Source: Planctomycetaceae bacterium
GTDB lineage: Bacteria > Planctomycetota > PLA2
Length of the DNA stretch: 40,794 nucleotides
Assembly (NCBI GenBank): GCA_011525755.1
Contig: WYBS01000022.1
Span: forward strand, 1 to 40,794
Direction of reading: 5' to 3'
Part shown: positions 7,410-16,185 of the stretch, in pieces
Numbering within the stretch: position 1 is the stretch's first letter
Layout: each line of letters begins with the position of its first letter
Notes under the pieces: model-generated
What the model saw: only the letters and a program-made list of their open reading frames with translations
What the model was told of the DNA's origin: nothing
Databases searched by the model: none
Made by a program: the position numbers and the translations under genes

Positions 7410-8735
7410 ATGCGCCGCCTCCTCCTCCTCCCCGCGCCCCTCCTCCTCCTCGCCGCTCTTGCGGCCGGGAAGAACGTCGACCTCGTGACGCTCCCGGACC
7501 GCGCGAGCGTCCAGCTCACGATCTACAACTCCGAGGACCTTACGCTCGTGCGCGAGACGCGCCAGATCGCCCTCAAGCGCGGCCGCAACCAGCTCCAGTT
7601 CAGCTGGGCGAACACGCTCATCGACCCGACGAGCGTCGAGTTCCGCCCGCTCGAGCGCGCGGACGAGATCGAGCTCGTCGACACGCGCTTCCCCGGCAGC
7701 AAGCCGCAGCACCTCGTCTGGACGATCGACTCGCGGCACGAGGGGCAGGTGAAGGTCGAGGTCTCCTACTTCACGAGCGGGATCACGTGGAGCATGGACT
7801 ATGTCGCGCTGACCGACGCCCGCGAGGAGTCGCTCGCGTTCCGCGGCTACGTGCGCGTGTCGAACGGCTCCGGCGAGGAGTACGAGGACGCGCAGGTGCG
7901 GCTGATCGTCGGCCGGATCAACCTGGTCGAGAAGATCGCGGCGCTGGCGCAGCGGCGCGGGCTGCCGGCCCCGGCGGAAAAATCGGAGCTCTACGGCGAG
8001 CTCAAGAAGCAGAGCGCGCGGGCCGCGTTCGCCGAGGCGGATGCGCGCGACGAGGCCGCCGGCAAGGAGATCGTGAAGGAGGGGCTCTCCGAGTACTTCA
8101 TGTTCACGGTCTCGGGCACCGAGACGATCAGGAACGGCTGGTCGAAGCGCATGGAGGCGGTGAAGGCGGACGGCGTGAAGTTCGCGACCGTCTACCGCCT
8201 GCGCGCCCACCAGTACGGGCCGCGGCCGGTGCGCTTCTTCCTCTGGAAGAACGACGCGGAGTCCGGGCTCGGCGGATCGCCGCTCCCGGACGGCCGCCTG
8301 CGCGTGCTGCGCGCGAACGCGGACGAGGGGCTCTCGCTCCTCGGCGAGGAGACGGTCTCGTACGTACCGATAAAGGCGCCGATCGAGGTGAACCTCGGGC
8401 CGGACGACCGCGTCTCCTGCGAGACCGTCGCGGGCGCGACGCGGCGGTACGACTTCCGCTTCGACCACCGCCCGGCGCGCGTCGTCGGCTGGACCGAGGA
8501 CGCGAAGTGGCAGGACCGCGTCCGGAACAGCCGCGACCGGGAGATCGTCTTCGAGCTCCAGCGCGTCGAGGACGGCGACGTCGAGCACTCTTCCGAGATG
8601 GAGACGACGCTCTTCGACTACCGGACGATCGAGACGCGCTTCGTCGTCGGGCCGAGGGGCGAGGTCGCCTACCCGTCGACGGTCGTCCGCCGGATGGGCG
8701 CGAGCCAGCGCCAGCAGCGCGTCGCGCTGAGATGA
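7410..8735 (+). CDS. Secreted DUF4139 domain protein (second of a tandem pair)
   Basis: A 441-residue exported protein with a signal peptide of about 19 residues (poly-Leu core ending AALAAG). DUF4139-type features are the N-terminal VQLTIYNSEDLTLVRETRQI region, VKVEVSYFTSGITWSMDYVA (the conserved W-x-x-x-Y core), VRVSNGSGEEYEDAQVRLIVG, and the late strands YVPIKAPIEVNLGPDD and IVFELQRVEDGDVE. Residues about 180-250 carry a charged helical insertion rich in Lys, Glu and Ala. It is more canonical than its upstream paralog and about 40 residues longer. The ATG at 7410 is chosen because the signal peptide begins there. Its role is probably in the envelope, but unknown. Confidence 0.78.
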   Translation: MRRLLLLPAPLLLLAALAAGKNVDLVTLPDRASVQLTIYNSEDLTLVRETRQIALKRGRNQLQFSWANTLIDPTSVEFRPLERADEIELVDTRFPGSKPQHLVWTIDSRHEGQVKVEVSYFTSGITWSMDYVALTDAREESLAFRGYVRVSNGSGEEYEDAQVRLIVGRINLVEKIAALAQRRGLPAPAEKSELYGELKKQSARAAFAEADARDEAAGKEIVKEGLSEYFMFTVSGTETIRNGWSKRMEAVKADGVKFATVYRLRAHQYGPRPVRFFLWKNDAESGLGGSPLPDGRLRVLRANADEGLSLLGEETVSYVPIKAPIEVNLGPDDRVSCETVAGATRRYDFRFDHRPARVVGWTEDAKWQDRVRNSRDREIVFELQRVEDGDVEHSSEMETTLFDYRTIETRFVVGPRGEVAYPSTVVRRMGASQRQQRVALR

Positions 8736-8740
8736 AGGGA

Positions 8741-8782
8741 GGGGGCTCCGGGGGCCCCCCACGCCCCCCCCTGTCTCGTTCC
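8741..8782. repeat. Two opposed copies of the dispersed G/C-run motif
   Basis: G5-CTCC-G5 (8741-8754) runs straight into C6-ACG-C8 (8755-8771), followed by TGTCTCGTTCC. The first matches the 17523 copy; the second C6-ACG-C8 recurs exactly at 19367. The G-tract and following C-tract can also pair as a hairpin, so it may end the DUF4139 transcript. Confidence 0.75.
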
Positions 8783-8831
8783 GGGACGGCTTCGGTCGGA
8801 GCCTCCCGTTTGCCGATAGGGTCGCGGCGGT

Positions 8832-10637
8832 ATGGATCTCGCGGGAAAGCTCACCACCCTCGGTCTGGCCGAGGTCTTCCAGAACCTCGCCTTCAACCAC
8901 CACACGGGCACGCTCACGCTCAAGCAGAACGACCGGAAGGCGTACATCGCCTTCGAGAGCGGGCGGATCCGGGCGTCGAAGGTGGAGGGCAAGGACATCG
9001 ACTACGTCGACCTCGCGCGGCGCTGGGAACTCGCGGCCGAGGAGGTGCTCCAGAAGGCCGCGGGCACCAACCGCCGGCGCACGCTCAAGGCCTATCTCCT
9101 CGGATGCGGCGCGCTCGACGAGGCGCGCTTCGACGCCGCGATCGGCGACGCGGCAAGCGAGGCGATCCTCCCGCTGTTCGGCTGGAAGGCCGCGTCCTTC
9201 CAGTTCGAGGAGGGGGTGTTCAAGGAGAGGCTCTTCGACAAGGAGCAGCTCGGCGCCGCGATCGACCTCGATCCGATGGCGGTCGCCATGGAGGCGGCCC
9301 GCCGGCACGACGAGTGGGAGACGATCCAGGAGTACATGCCGACGGAGAAGGAGATCCTCGTCCACACCGGCGTGCGCCCCGACATGGAGCTGCCGGCCGG
9401 CACGGAGCGGATCCTCCCCCTCTTCGACGGCACGCGCAACCTCGGCGCGGTGATGGCCGCGTCGAAGCTCAAGGAGTTCAACCTCTTCAAGGCGGTCGCG
9501 GGGCTCGTCGAGATGGGCGTGCTCGTGCCCGCGACGGCGGACCGCGTGCGCGAGCTCGCGGCGCAGGCACGCACGGCGGGGAAGATCACGCTCGCGGCGC
9601 AGCGGCTCGAGGTCGCGCTTAAGCTCGACCCGGCGGACCTCGCCACGCGCGCCGAGCTGGTGCTCCTGCACGAGCGGGCGGGGCGCCTCTACGACGCCGC
9701 GCGCGAGCTCGTGAAGACCGCCGACATGCAGATCGAGCGCGGCGACCTCGACGGCGCCCTCGAGTCGTTCGAGCGCGCCGCCGTGCTCGCGCCGCAGGAC
9801 CTCGACATCCTCGAGCGCATCCTCGGGCTCCACGAGCAGCGCGGCGACCAGACGCGCGCGCTGAGGGTCGGGCGCCGCCTCGCGGAGGCGCTCGTCCAGC
9901 AGAAGATGTACGAGGACGCGCTCCCCCTCTACGAACGGCTCCTCAAGAGCAACGAGGGGAACACCGCGCTGCAGGAGGCGATCGCACAGGTCCGGCTCGC
10001 CCTGAAGGAGCCGAAGAAGGCGGCCGCCCACTTCCTCGCGGTGGCGGACGCGGCCTACGAGCGGGACGACTTCCGCGCCGCCCGGCGCGCCTACAAGCAG
10101 GCCCTCGAGGCCGACGAGAGGAACGCGAAGGCGAAGGAGCGGCTGCAGGACATCGAGTCGGGCGAGGCGCAGGCGCGGCTCGAACGGCGCCGCCGCTGGA
10201 AGCGGATGGTCGTCTACGGCATGCTTCTGGCGGGGCTCGTCTACGTGGGCGTCCGGGAGTGGCTCGCGCAGGACGCGCTCAACAGGGTGCACAACGCCAC
10301 CGTCGCGACCTTCGCACGCGACAACACGGACCAGTCCCGGGCCGACGCGCTGAGGCGCTACCTCGAGACCGCGGACACCTACCCGTACACGCATACGGCA
10401 GTCCTCGCGCGCGACGCGGTCCATTCGCTGCTGCTCGCGGAGGTCACGCGGATGGATGGCTGGCTCACGCAGGCGACGGACGCGAGGACGACGGCCGAGA
10501 TCGAGGCCACGCTCGGCCGCGCCGAGAGCCACCTCCGCCGCCTCGACGAGATCCGCTACGAGGGCGCGACGCACGAGGCGTGGGACGAGAGCCGCGACCG
10601 GCTCCGCTCCCGCATCGCGAAGCTGCTCGAGCGGTAG
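8832..10637 (+). CDS. DUF4388 (PATAN-like) protein with TPRs and a membrane anchor
   Basis: A 601-residue protein. Residues 1-140 match DUF4388: LAGKLTTLGLAEVFQNLAF, the HHTGTLTLKQ hairpin and AYIAFESGRIRASKV. A second winged-helix-like part (about 190-240) contains ILPLFDGTRNLGAVM. TPR-like helices cover about 240-440 (for example GDLDGALESFERAAVLAPQD and EDALPLYERLLKSN). A basic segment precedes one TM at about 459-475, then a C-terminal extracytoplasmic helical domain. DUF4388 proteins are mostly tied to regulation of gliding or pilus motility and two-component signalling in Myxococcota and relatives; that role here is inference. Start chosen at the DUF4388 N-terminus. Confidence 0.8.
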   Translation: MDLAGKLTTLGLAEVFQNLAFNHHTGTLTLKQNDRKAYIAFESGRIRASKVEGKDIDYVDLARRWELAAEEVLQKAAGTNRRRTLKAYLLGCGALDEARFDAAIGDAASEAILPLFGWKAASFQFEEGVFKERLFDKEQLGAAIDLDPMAVAMEAARRHDEWETIQEYMPTEKEILVHTGVRPDMELPAGTERILPLFDGTRNLGAVMAASKLKEFNLFKAVAGLVEMGVLVPATADRVRELAAQARTAGKITLAAQRLEVALKLDPADLATRAELVLLHERAGRLYDAARELVKTADMQIERGDLDGALESFERAAVLAPQDLDILERILGLHEQRGDQTRALRVGRRLAEALVQQKMYEDALPLYERLLKSNEGNTALQEAIAQVRLALKEPKKAAAHFLAVADAAYERDDFRAARRAYKQALEADERNAKAKERLQDIESGEAQARLERRRRWKRMVVYGMLLAGLVYVGVREWLAQDALNRVHNATVATFARDNTDQSRADALRRYLETADTYPYTHTAVLARDAVHSLLLAEVTRMDGWLTQATDARTTAEIEATLGRAESHLRRLDEIRYEGATHEAWDESRDRLRSRIAKLLER

Positions 10638-10640
10638 CCG

Positions 10641-10663
10641 CCCCCCGGCCCCCCCTATTTCCC
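10641..10663 (-). repeat. Dispersed C-run motif (C6-GG-C7-T)
   Basis: C6-GG-C7 followed by TATTTCCC, in the short gap between two convergent genes. C6-GG-C7-T recurs inside the NUDIX gene at 40570. Confidence 0.7.
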
Positions 10664-11734
10664 TCGCACGCGCGCCCACGCGCGCCGGAGGAGCTGCCAC
10701 CGCAAGGCGAGCAGGAGCATCGGCTCGCCGCGGGGGGCGTCGTAGCCTCTCCCCCGCGCGAGGAACCCGCGCAGGAAGCCGCGCCAGTCGCCCTCGTCGA
10801 GCGCGCGGATCGCGTCCTGCGGGAACATCCGCACGACCGGGTCGCTCACGCTCTCCGGCGGGCGCACGACGACCGGCGCATGGGCGAGCATGGCGCGGAT
10901 CGCGCCGGGCAGGTCGACGCCGAACCTCGCGTGCAGGTGCACCCACGGCGGCGGGCGCCCGTTGAGCTCGAGCAGGAGGGGCTCCGGGGAACCGCGCGGC
11001 AGGATCCAGTCCACGCCGCAGAGGTGCCGTCCGGGTAGGAGCGCGCCGAGCGCCTCGAGGCGCGGCTCGAGCGGCGGGAAGTGCACGTAGCGGCGCACGC
11101 ACGAGGGGCCATAGGGCTTCGGGTGCACCTCGTGCTTGAACGCGGACATCCAGCAGAGCGGGCGCCCGCCGTCGAGGAGGATCGCGGTGCTGCCGACGTC
11201 GCCGTCCACGAGCCGCTGCACGACGTACGTCGCGCCCTCCGGTACGCGGCCGAGGTCCTTGGGCTCGTCCGCGCGGAAGAGCCCACGGCCGCCGGTGGAC
11301 GCGTCGGGCTTCGCGATCACGGGGTAGCCGATGCGCTCCGCCGCGGCGCGCGCCGCGTCGGGCCCCACCGCGACCTCCGAGTCGGGGATGGGGAGCCCTT
11401 TCGCGGCCATCGCGCGCACGAACGCCGCCTTGGAGACGAGGAGATCGTCGCCGCCGCCGGCCGCGCGGAGGATGTCGTCGTCGCCGAGGATCACCCAGTC
11501 GAAGCTCCTCTCGGCGAGGAGGCGCTTCAGCGCGGCGTGCGCGCCCGGCACGTCGCGCGGTGCACGGAAGAGCTCCGCGACGTGGCGCGATCGCGCGACG
11601 GGGCGGCGCGGGTGCGCGAGGAGCGACACGTGCGCGCCCGCCCCGGCGAGGATCTTCGGCACGCGCGCGATGCCGAGCCACGCGGCGGCCGTCGCGATCA
11701 GGATCCGGGGGGGCTCCGGGGGCACGGCGGGCAC
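10655..11734 (-). CDS. ATP-grasp family ligase-like protein
   Basis: A 359-residue soluble protein with an N-terminal Rossmann-like part (about 9-95, ILIATAAAWLGIARVPKIL), an ATP-grasp core with the glycine-rich ATP loop YPVIAKPDASTGGRGL (137-152), and the metal-binding segment LLLELNGRPPP (253-263). ATP-grasp enzymes form acyl-phosphate intermediates to join a carboxylate to an amine or thiol. The N-terminal half resembles those acting on amino acids or peptides, but the substrate cannot be deduced. PPEPP at residues 5-9 is encoded by a G-run motif at the very start. The gene is solitary, convergent with the DUF4388 gene and divergent from the rhodanese-YceI gene. Confidence 0.8.
   Translation of the reverse strand: MPAVPPEPPRILIATAAAWLGIARVPKILAGAGAHVSLLAHPRRPVARSRHVAELFRAPRDVPGAHAALKRLLAERSFDWVILGDDDILRAAGGGDDLLVSKAAFVRAMAAKGLPIPDSEVAVGPDAARAAAERIGYPVIAKPDASTGGRGLFRADEPKDLGRVPEGATYVVQRLVDGDVGSTAILLDGGRPLCWMSAFKHEVHPKPYGPSCVRRYVHFPPLEPRLEALGALLPGRHLCGVDWILPRGSPEPLLLELNGRPPPWVHLHARFGVDLPGAIRAMLAHAPVVVRPPESVSDPVVRMFPQDAIRALDEGDWRGFLRGFLARGRGYDAPRGEPMLLLALRWQLLRRAWARVRGK
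11707..11722 (+). repeat. Dispersed G-run motif inside the ATP-grasp CDS
   Basis: G7-CTCC-G5, identical to 37243-37258 and to the reverse complement of 3411-3426. On the coding strand it encodes the Pro-rich N-terminus of the ATP-grasp protein. Confidence 0.75.
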
Positions 11735-11750
11735 GCTACCACGCCTCCCT

Positions 11751-11764
11751 CCCCCACGCCCCCT
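11751..11764 (-). repeat. Short C-run motif (C5-ACG-C5)
   Basis: C5-ACG-C5-T in the divergent intergenic space, a shorter version of C6-ACG-C8. Confidence 0.5.
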
Positions 11765-11807
11765 CCCGCCCTTGTGGAGACGCCGTGCCCCGTGCGACCA
11801 TGGCGCC

Positions 11808-12725
11808 GTGGGAGCCGCGCGCGTCCTCGACGAGAGCGAGTTGAAGCGATGGCTCGACGCGAGGCGCCCGTTCGTGCTCCTCGACGTCCTGCCGCCGGAG
11901 GTGTTCCGCGAGGGGCGCCTCCCCGGCGCCGTGAACGCGTGCGTCTACGAGGTGACGTTCCTCGACCAGGCGCGCGCACTCGCGCCCGACCCTCGGGCGA
12001 CGATCGTCACGTACTGCGAGGGACCCTCGTCGCGGGCCTCGGCGGATGCGGCGGAGCGTCTCGTGGGCGCCGGGTACGCGGACGTGCACCGGTTCGAGGG
12101 CGGGCGCGAGGCGTGGCGCAAGGCGGGATACCCGTTCGAGGGGCGGGCGGACGGTCCGCCCGCCGAGGCGCCGCCGCGCGACGGGGAGTACGCGGTGGAC
12201 GCGGACCGGAGCCTCATCGGCTGGGTCGGGCGGAACCCGGGCGGGAGCCACGACGGTACGCTGCGGCTCTCGGGGGGAAGGATCACGGTCAGGGACGGCG
12301 CGATCGCGCAGGGCATCTTCGAGATCGACATGAGGTCGATCGAGGTGGCGGATCTCTCGGGCGACATGGCGGGGCTCTTGCGGCGGCACCTCGAGTCGGA
12401 GGACTTCTTCGCGGTCGCCGCCCATCCGGTCGCGCAGCTCGCGATCATCCGCATCGCGCCCATCGCCGGGGCGACGCCGGGCGCGCCGAACTTCGAGGTC
12501 GAGGGCGCGCTCACGTTGCGCGGGGTGACGAACCCGGTCGCGTTCCCCGCGACGGTCGCGATGCGGAACGGCGGCGAGCTGACGCTCGAGGCGCACTTCG
12601 ACATCGATCGCACGCGCTGGAACGTGAACTACGGCTCCGGCAAGCTGTACGCCCGCCTCGGCATGCACCTCGTCCACGACCACATCACCCTCCAGACCCG
12701 CGTGATCGCTCAGGCCAACGGTTAG
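11808..12725 (+). CDS. Rhodanese-YceI fusion protein
   Basis: A 305-residue two-domain protein. Residues 5-112 are a rhodanese (sulfurtransferase) domain: FVLLDVLPPEVFREGRLPGA and the active loop TYCEGPSSRAS with catalytic Cys70. Residues about 125-305 are a YceI-like domain (YAVDADRSLIGWVGRN, IFEIDMRSIEVADLSG, HLESEDFFAV, FDIDRTRWNVNYGSG), a lipocalin-like barrel that binds polyisoprenoids or other apolar molecules. There is no signal peptide, so the fusion looks cytoplasmic, whereas most YceI proteins are periplasmic. The GTG at 11808 is the only good in-frame start near the rhodanese domain. The last codons and stop are part of the palindromic element at 12711-12885. Confidence 0.8.
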   Translation: MGAARVLDESELKRWLDARRPFVLLDVLPPEVFREGRLPGAVNACVYEVTFLDQARALAPDPRATIVTYCEGPSSRASADAAERLVGAGYADVHRFEGGREAWRKAGYPFEGRADGPPAEAPPRDGEYAVDADRSLIGWVGRNPGGSHDGTLRLSGGRITVRDGAIAQGIFEIDMRSIEVADLSGDMAGLLRRHLESEDFFAVAAHPVAQLAIIRIAPIAGATPGAPNFEVEGALTLRGVTNPVAFPATVAMRNGGELTLEAHFDIDRTRWNVNYGSGKLYARLGMHLVHDHITLQTRVIAQANG

Positions 12726-12885
12726 TGTGTGCGGGCGACGCAAGCAGTTGCGCCCAAAGGACTTGGGCGAGTGAGAGCGCGGAACTCGTTCCGCAGGCAC
12801 TGCGGAACGAGTTCCGCACATTGGACGACGCAAGCCCATGCGCAGCAGGGACTTGCGGGCGTCCCGCAGACTAACCGTTGACCTG
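12711..12885. repeat. Palindromic element spanning two convergent gene ends
   Basis: A 175-bp inverted-repeat element. Termini: 12711-12726 matches the reverse complement of 12870-12885 at 15 of 16 positions (both contain CAACGGTTAGT). Centre: a perfect 17-bp stem, GCGGAACTCGTTCCGCA at 12779-12795 with its complement at 12801-12817, around a GGCAC loop. Each arm is itself nearly palindromic. Side hairpins lie at 12751-12769 (CGCCCAA/TTGGGCG) and about 12830-12856. The termini extend into both flanking genes and encode the same final codons, Gln-Ala/Val-Asn-Gly-stop, in the same frame on both strands. It may be a miniature mobile element that also serves as a bidirectional terminator. Confidence 0.75.
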
Positions 12886-15618
12886 GAGGAGCAGGTCGTC
12901 CTTGCTGCGGCCGACGTAGAGGGCTGCCGCCGCCGTCAGCGCGAGGGCCACGAGGCCCAGGATCCCCCAGAAGGACTTTTGCGTGTCCGACGGCGGGACC
13001 ACCGACGCAGCCACCATCGCCTGCTCCGGCACGACGACCGTCAGGTCCACGGTCGAGGGGTCGATCACGATCCCATCCTCCGCCTCGAGCGACACCCGCG
13101 GGTGCCACGACCCCGCCGCGGCCCCGGGCGCGACGCGGAACTTCACGGGCACGCGCACCTCGCCCGCACGGCGCAGCGACGCCGTCTTGAGCGTCTGGAT
13201 CGACACGTCCTCCGGGAGCCCGGCGCGGTCGACGTGGACCGCGACATCGACCGCCTGGACGAGCGCCTCCTCCACCGTGACCACGAGCGTGACCGACCGG
13301 TCGACGTCGTGCGCGAGCCCCTCGAGGCTCCCCTCGACCTGCACGGCCACCGCGAGCGGCTTGACCACGATCGGGATCTGCGACGACGCGAGGACGAGCC
13401 CGGACTCGAGCGCGACCTCGAGCTTCCCGCGGTAGGCGCCCGGCCGCGCTCCGCTCACTTCGAACCGCACGGGCACGACCTGCACGCCGCCCGCGAGCTC
13501 CGCCTTCGTCGTGGAGAGCGTCGTCGTCATCCCCTCCGGCAGCTTCTCGAACGAGAGGCTCAGCGTGACCGCCTTGCCCTTGAGGTCCTCGTTCGTCTCG
13601 ATCGTGATCGCGGCCTCGGCGCCCCCCCCGCGGAACGGCAGGGGCTCCGGCTTCCGCACCTCCTTGACCGTGAGCTTCCCGTCCGTGATGCGCCAGCGCA
13701 GCGCGATCATGCCCGCCTCGCGCGCGCGCCGGCCGCGCCGCGCGAGCACGCGCACGAACTCGATCTGCTCGCCCGGTTCGACCGACGCCGGCCTGAGCCG
13801 GAAGCTGACGTCGTTGTGCCCGAGCGCGAGCGACGTCGGCTCCGAGATCACCTTCGACGTGCCGCCGCTCTCGAGGACGATGTCCGTCCCCGCGAAACCC
13901 TCCGGCAGCTCGAGAGGGAACGTCCCGACCAGCTCGGCCGCATGGTCCTTCGGCACGTCCCCGAGGTCGAGCGACGCGGGCAGCTTCAACGACGGGGCCT
14001 CCTGGGGCCGGACGACGCGCACGGAGAGGACGACCTCGGCCGGGTCCACCCTGACGCCCTTCGCCGTGATCGCGAGCGTCGTCTTGTACTCGCCCTCCGG
14101 GACGTCGCCCGTGACGCGCACGCGCACCGGCAGCGTCGTCTCGGCCTTGGCGACGACCGCGGGCACCTCGACGGAGAGGCCCTTCGGCAGCGCCTTCCCG
14201 ACGGCCGCACGCACCTCGGGCGCGATGGCCGCGGCGGCGGCGTCGGGCGCGAGCGTGAGCTCGCCCGTCGCATCCTCGCCGGCGGCCGCCTCGAGCTTCA
14301 GCGCGCCGCCCACGGCGACGCGCGGCGGCGCGACCAGGTAGACGACCTTGATCTCGCCCGCGGAGAGCGCGGTGTCGCCCGCGTCGAGCCGGAGGCGGCA
14401 CTCGACCGTCCCCTCCCTCGCGTTCGCGGGAACCGAGACGGTGAAGCCCAGGGCGAGCTCGCCCGCCTGCGCCTCGACCTTCGCGGGACCGATCTTCACG
14501 CCCGCGGGCGCGCGCGTCACGGTGAACCCGACGCCCGGCGGCGACGCGGCGGCGTCCGCGTTGGGGACGAGCGCGACCCGCCCGGTCGCCGTCGCGCCGG
14601 GCGCGACGCGGCCGAGATCGACGCGCGTCTCCTTCACCGTGAGGCGCGGCTCCCCGACGCGGAAGTGCAGCGGGATGCGCCGCGGCTCGGCCCAATGGAG
14701 CAGGCCCACGCCCTCGACGAGCACGGCGAGGCCCTCGTACGCGCCCGCTTTCGCCCCGGTGCAGATGAGCTGCAGGTCGATCTCCGTCGAGCGGCCCACG
14801 AGGACCATCTCGCGCGGGGTGACCGTGACGCTCATGCCGTCGGGCAGCGTCCCGCCCACGGAGAGCCTGAGCCGCCGCCCCACCGCGCCGCCGCTGCTCT
14901 TCGCGACGAACGGGACGAGCGCGGTCCAGGCCGAGCCGCCCTTGGCGCCGAGGTCGGTCTTTCTCATCTCGATCCGGGTGAACGTCCAGCTCAGGTCGTC
15001 GAGACCGTCGAGCGTGATCGCGCGGCCGGCGCCGCTGTTCCGGATCACGGTCGTCAGCGCCTCGTCAGGATCGCCGAAGTGCGCGTACCAGAGGAACCAG
15101 TCGTCGGGCGCCTTCATGCCCTTCGCGTCCCACGACGCGATCACGTCGGCGAGCGCCGGCGCCGGATCCCCCTTCGCGACGCTCTGCGGCCCGTCGGTGA
15201 CGAGCACGAGGTGGCGCGGCCGGTCCGGCTTCAGCTCCTTGAACCGCTTGAGCTGCTCGATGCCCGCGTCGATCGCCGCGCCGAGATACGAGTAGCTGTC
15301 GCGCGCCTTCAGGTCCTCGAGCGCCCGGTTGACCCGCGACCGCACCTCGGCGGCGCCGCCCTCGTCGTTCGCGGCCTCGAACCGCACGATCTCGTGGACG
15401 CCCGCGCCGAAGGGCACGAGCGCCACCTGCGAGCCGGGCCCGACCGCCTCCTCGAGGAGCCCCTGGAGGAGCTTCCGCGCGCGCGGGAGCGCCTCGTTCC
15501 TGCGCATGCTGCTCGACAGGTCGACGACGAGCACGAGATCGCTGCCCTGGGCCGAGGCCCCGTCAGCCATGCCGAGCGGCGCAAGAAGGAGAAGGGTCGC
15601 GAGGAGACGAAGATGCAT
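12871..15618 (-). CDS. Large secreted von Willebrand factor A domain protein
   Basis: A 915-residue protein with a signal peptide (1-24, ends ASAQG). A vWA domain at about 27-225 has the MIDAS motif DLSSS (33-37) and LVLVTDGPQS. Long beta-rich repeats of Ig or alpha-2-macroglobulin style follow (about 240-870), with recurring phrases such as LPEGMTTTLSTTKAELAGG and LPEDVSIQTLKTASLRRAG. A C-terminal TM (about 883-903) and a short cytoplasmic tail complete it. It looks like an envelope-anchored, surface- or periplasm-facing binding protein. The ATG at 15618 is preceded by GGGAGGT seven bases away, which decides the start over an upstream ATG at 15654. The last residues and stop lie in the palindromic element. 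Confidence 0.8.
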   Translation of the reverse strand: MHLRLLATLLLLAPLGMADGASAQGSDLVLVVDLSSSMRRNEALPRARKLLQGLLEEAVGPGSQVALVPFGAGVHEIVRFEAANDEGGAAEVRSRVNRALEDLKARDSYSYLGAAIDAGIEQLKRFKELKPDRPRHLVLVTDGPQSVAKGDPAPALADVIASWDAKGMKAPDDWFLWYAHFGDPDEALTTVIRNSGAGRAITLDGLDDLSWTFTRIEMRKTDLGAKGGSAWTALVPFVAKSSGGAVGRRLRLSVGGTLPDGMSVTVTPREMVLVGRSTEIDLQLICTGAKAGAYEGLAVLVEGVGLLHWAEPRRIPLHFRVGEPRLTVKETRVDLGRVAPGATATGRVALVPNADAAASPPGVGFTVTRAPAGVKIGPAKVEAQAGELALGFTVSVPANAREGTVECRLRLDAGDTALSAGEIKVVYLVAPPRVAVGGALKLEAAAGEDATGELTLAPDAAAAAIAPEVRAAVGKALPKGLSVEVPAVVAKAETTLPVRVRVTGDVPEGEYKTTLAITAKGVRVDPAEVVLSVRVVRPQEAPSLKLPASLDLGDVPKDHAAELVGTFPLELPEGFAGTDIVLESGGTSKVISEPTSLALGHNDVSFRLRPASVEPGEQIEFVRVLARRGRRAREAGMIALRWRITDGKLTVKEVRKPEPLPFRGGGAEAAITIETNEDLKGKAVTLSLSFEKLPEGMTTTLSTTKAELAGGVQVVPVRFEVSGARPGAYRGKLEVALESGLVLASSQIPIVVKPLAVAVQVEGSLEGLAHDVDRSVTLVVTVEEALVQAVDVAVHVDRAGLPEDVSIQTLKTASLRRAGEVRVPVKFRVAPGAAAGSWHPRVSLEAEDGIVIDPSTVDLTVVVPEQAMVAASVVPPSDTQKSFWGILGLVALALTAAAALYVGRSKDDLLLQVNG

Positions 15619-15724
15619 CGGGGAGACCTCCCTGCCGACCCTCCCTATCGGCATCCGGGGCGGGTCCGCCTTCGTCTCAATCCGGGACAGGGGAGGCGGA
15701 GGGGCGCGGGGAGGAGGAGGGGCG

Positions 15725-16156
15725 CTACCCCCCCGCCGCGCGAGAGACGATCTTCACCTCGCTCTTGAGCGTGCGATGGACGGGGCAGCGCGTGGCGATC
15801 TCCATGAGCCGTGCGCGATGCTCCGCGGAAAGGTCCCCGTCGAGCGTGACCTCCTGCTCGATCACGTCGATCTTCCCCTCCTTCGTCTCGCAGCCCTCGC
15901 ACTCCTCCGCGGGAACCTTCTCGTGGCGAAGCCGGATCTTCACGCCGCGCAGCGGGATCCGCTTCAGGTCCGCGTACATCCGGAGCGTGATCGACGTGCA
16001 GGCCCCGAGCGAGGCCAGCAGCAGCTCGTAGGGGTTCGGGCCTTCGTCCTTCCCGCCCTTCTCCTGCGGCTCGTCGGCCGTGATCTCGTGGCGTCCGCCG
16101 GCGACGATCCTCTGCGCGAAGCGGGCCCCCTCCTCCTCGACAACGACTTCTGCCAT
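15725..16156 (-). CDS. OsmC family thiol peroxidase-like protein
   Basis: A 143-residue OsmC/Ohr-superfamily protein. Members reduce organic hydroperoxides or disulfides using two cysteines; here these are Cys53 in SLGACTSIT and Cys124 in TRCPVHRTL. The insert with EECEGCETKEGKID (84-97) is typical of the OsmC branch related to YhfA rather than classic Ohr. NPYELLLASLGAC is a strong family signature. It is probably a cytoplasmic oxidative-stress enzyme. It is divergent from the ChaN-like gene (29 bases) and lies 106 bases before the vWA gene on the same strand. Confidence 0.88.
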   Translation of the reverse strand: MAEVVVEEEGARFAQRIVAGGRHEITADEPQEKGGKDEGPNPYELLLASLGACTSITLRMYADLKRIPLRGVKIRLRHEKVPAEECEGCETKEGKIDVIEQEVTLDGDLSAEHRARLMEIATRCPVHRTLKSEVKIVSRAAGG

Positions 16157-16185
16157 GCCCAGAAGCTAGCGTATCCTGTGCCGCC

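Noticed and set aside
7122-11681. Very long open minus-strand frame (about 1,500 codons)
   Set aside because: It lies opposite three well-supported plus-strand genes and the ATP-grasp gene in another frame. It is low-complexity Arg/Ala/Glu sequence without domains, typical of high-GC shadow frames.
11331-11807. N-terminal extension of the rhodanese-YceI gene
   Set aside because: The frame is open, but this part lies opposite the ATP-grasp gene and is low-complexity. Rhodanese homology begins just after the GTG at 11808.
12838-15768. Long open plus-strand frame opposite the vWA gene
   Set aside because: Arg/His/Asp-rich, no domain, no Shine-Dalgarno. The minus-strand vWA gene has a signal peptide, MIDAS and a TM.
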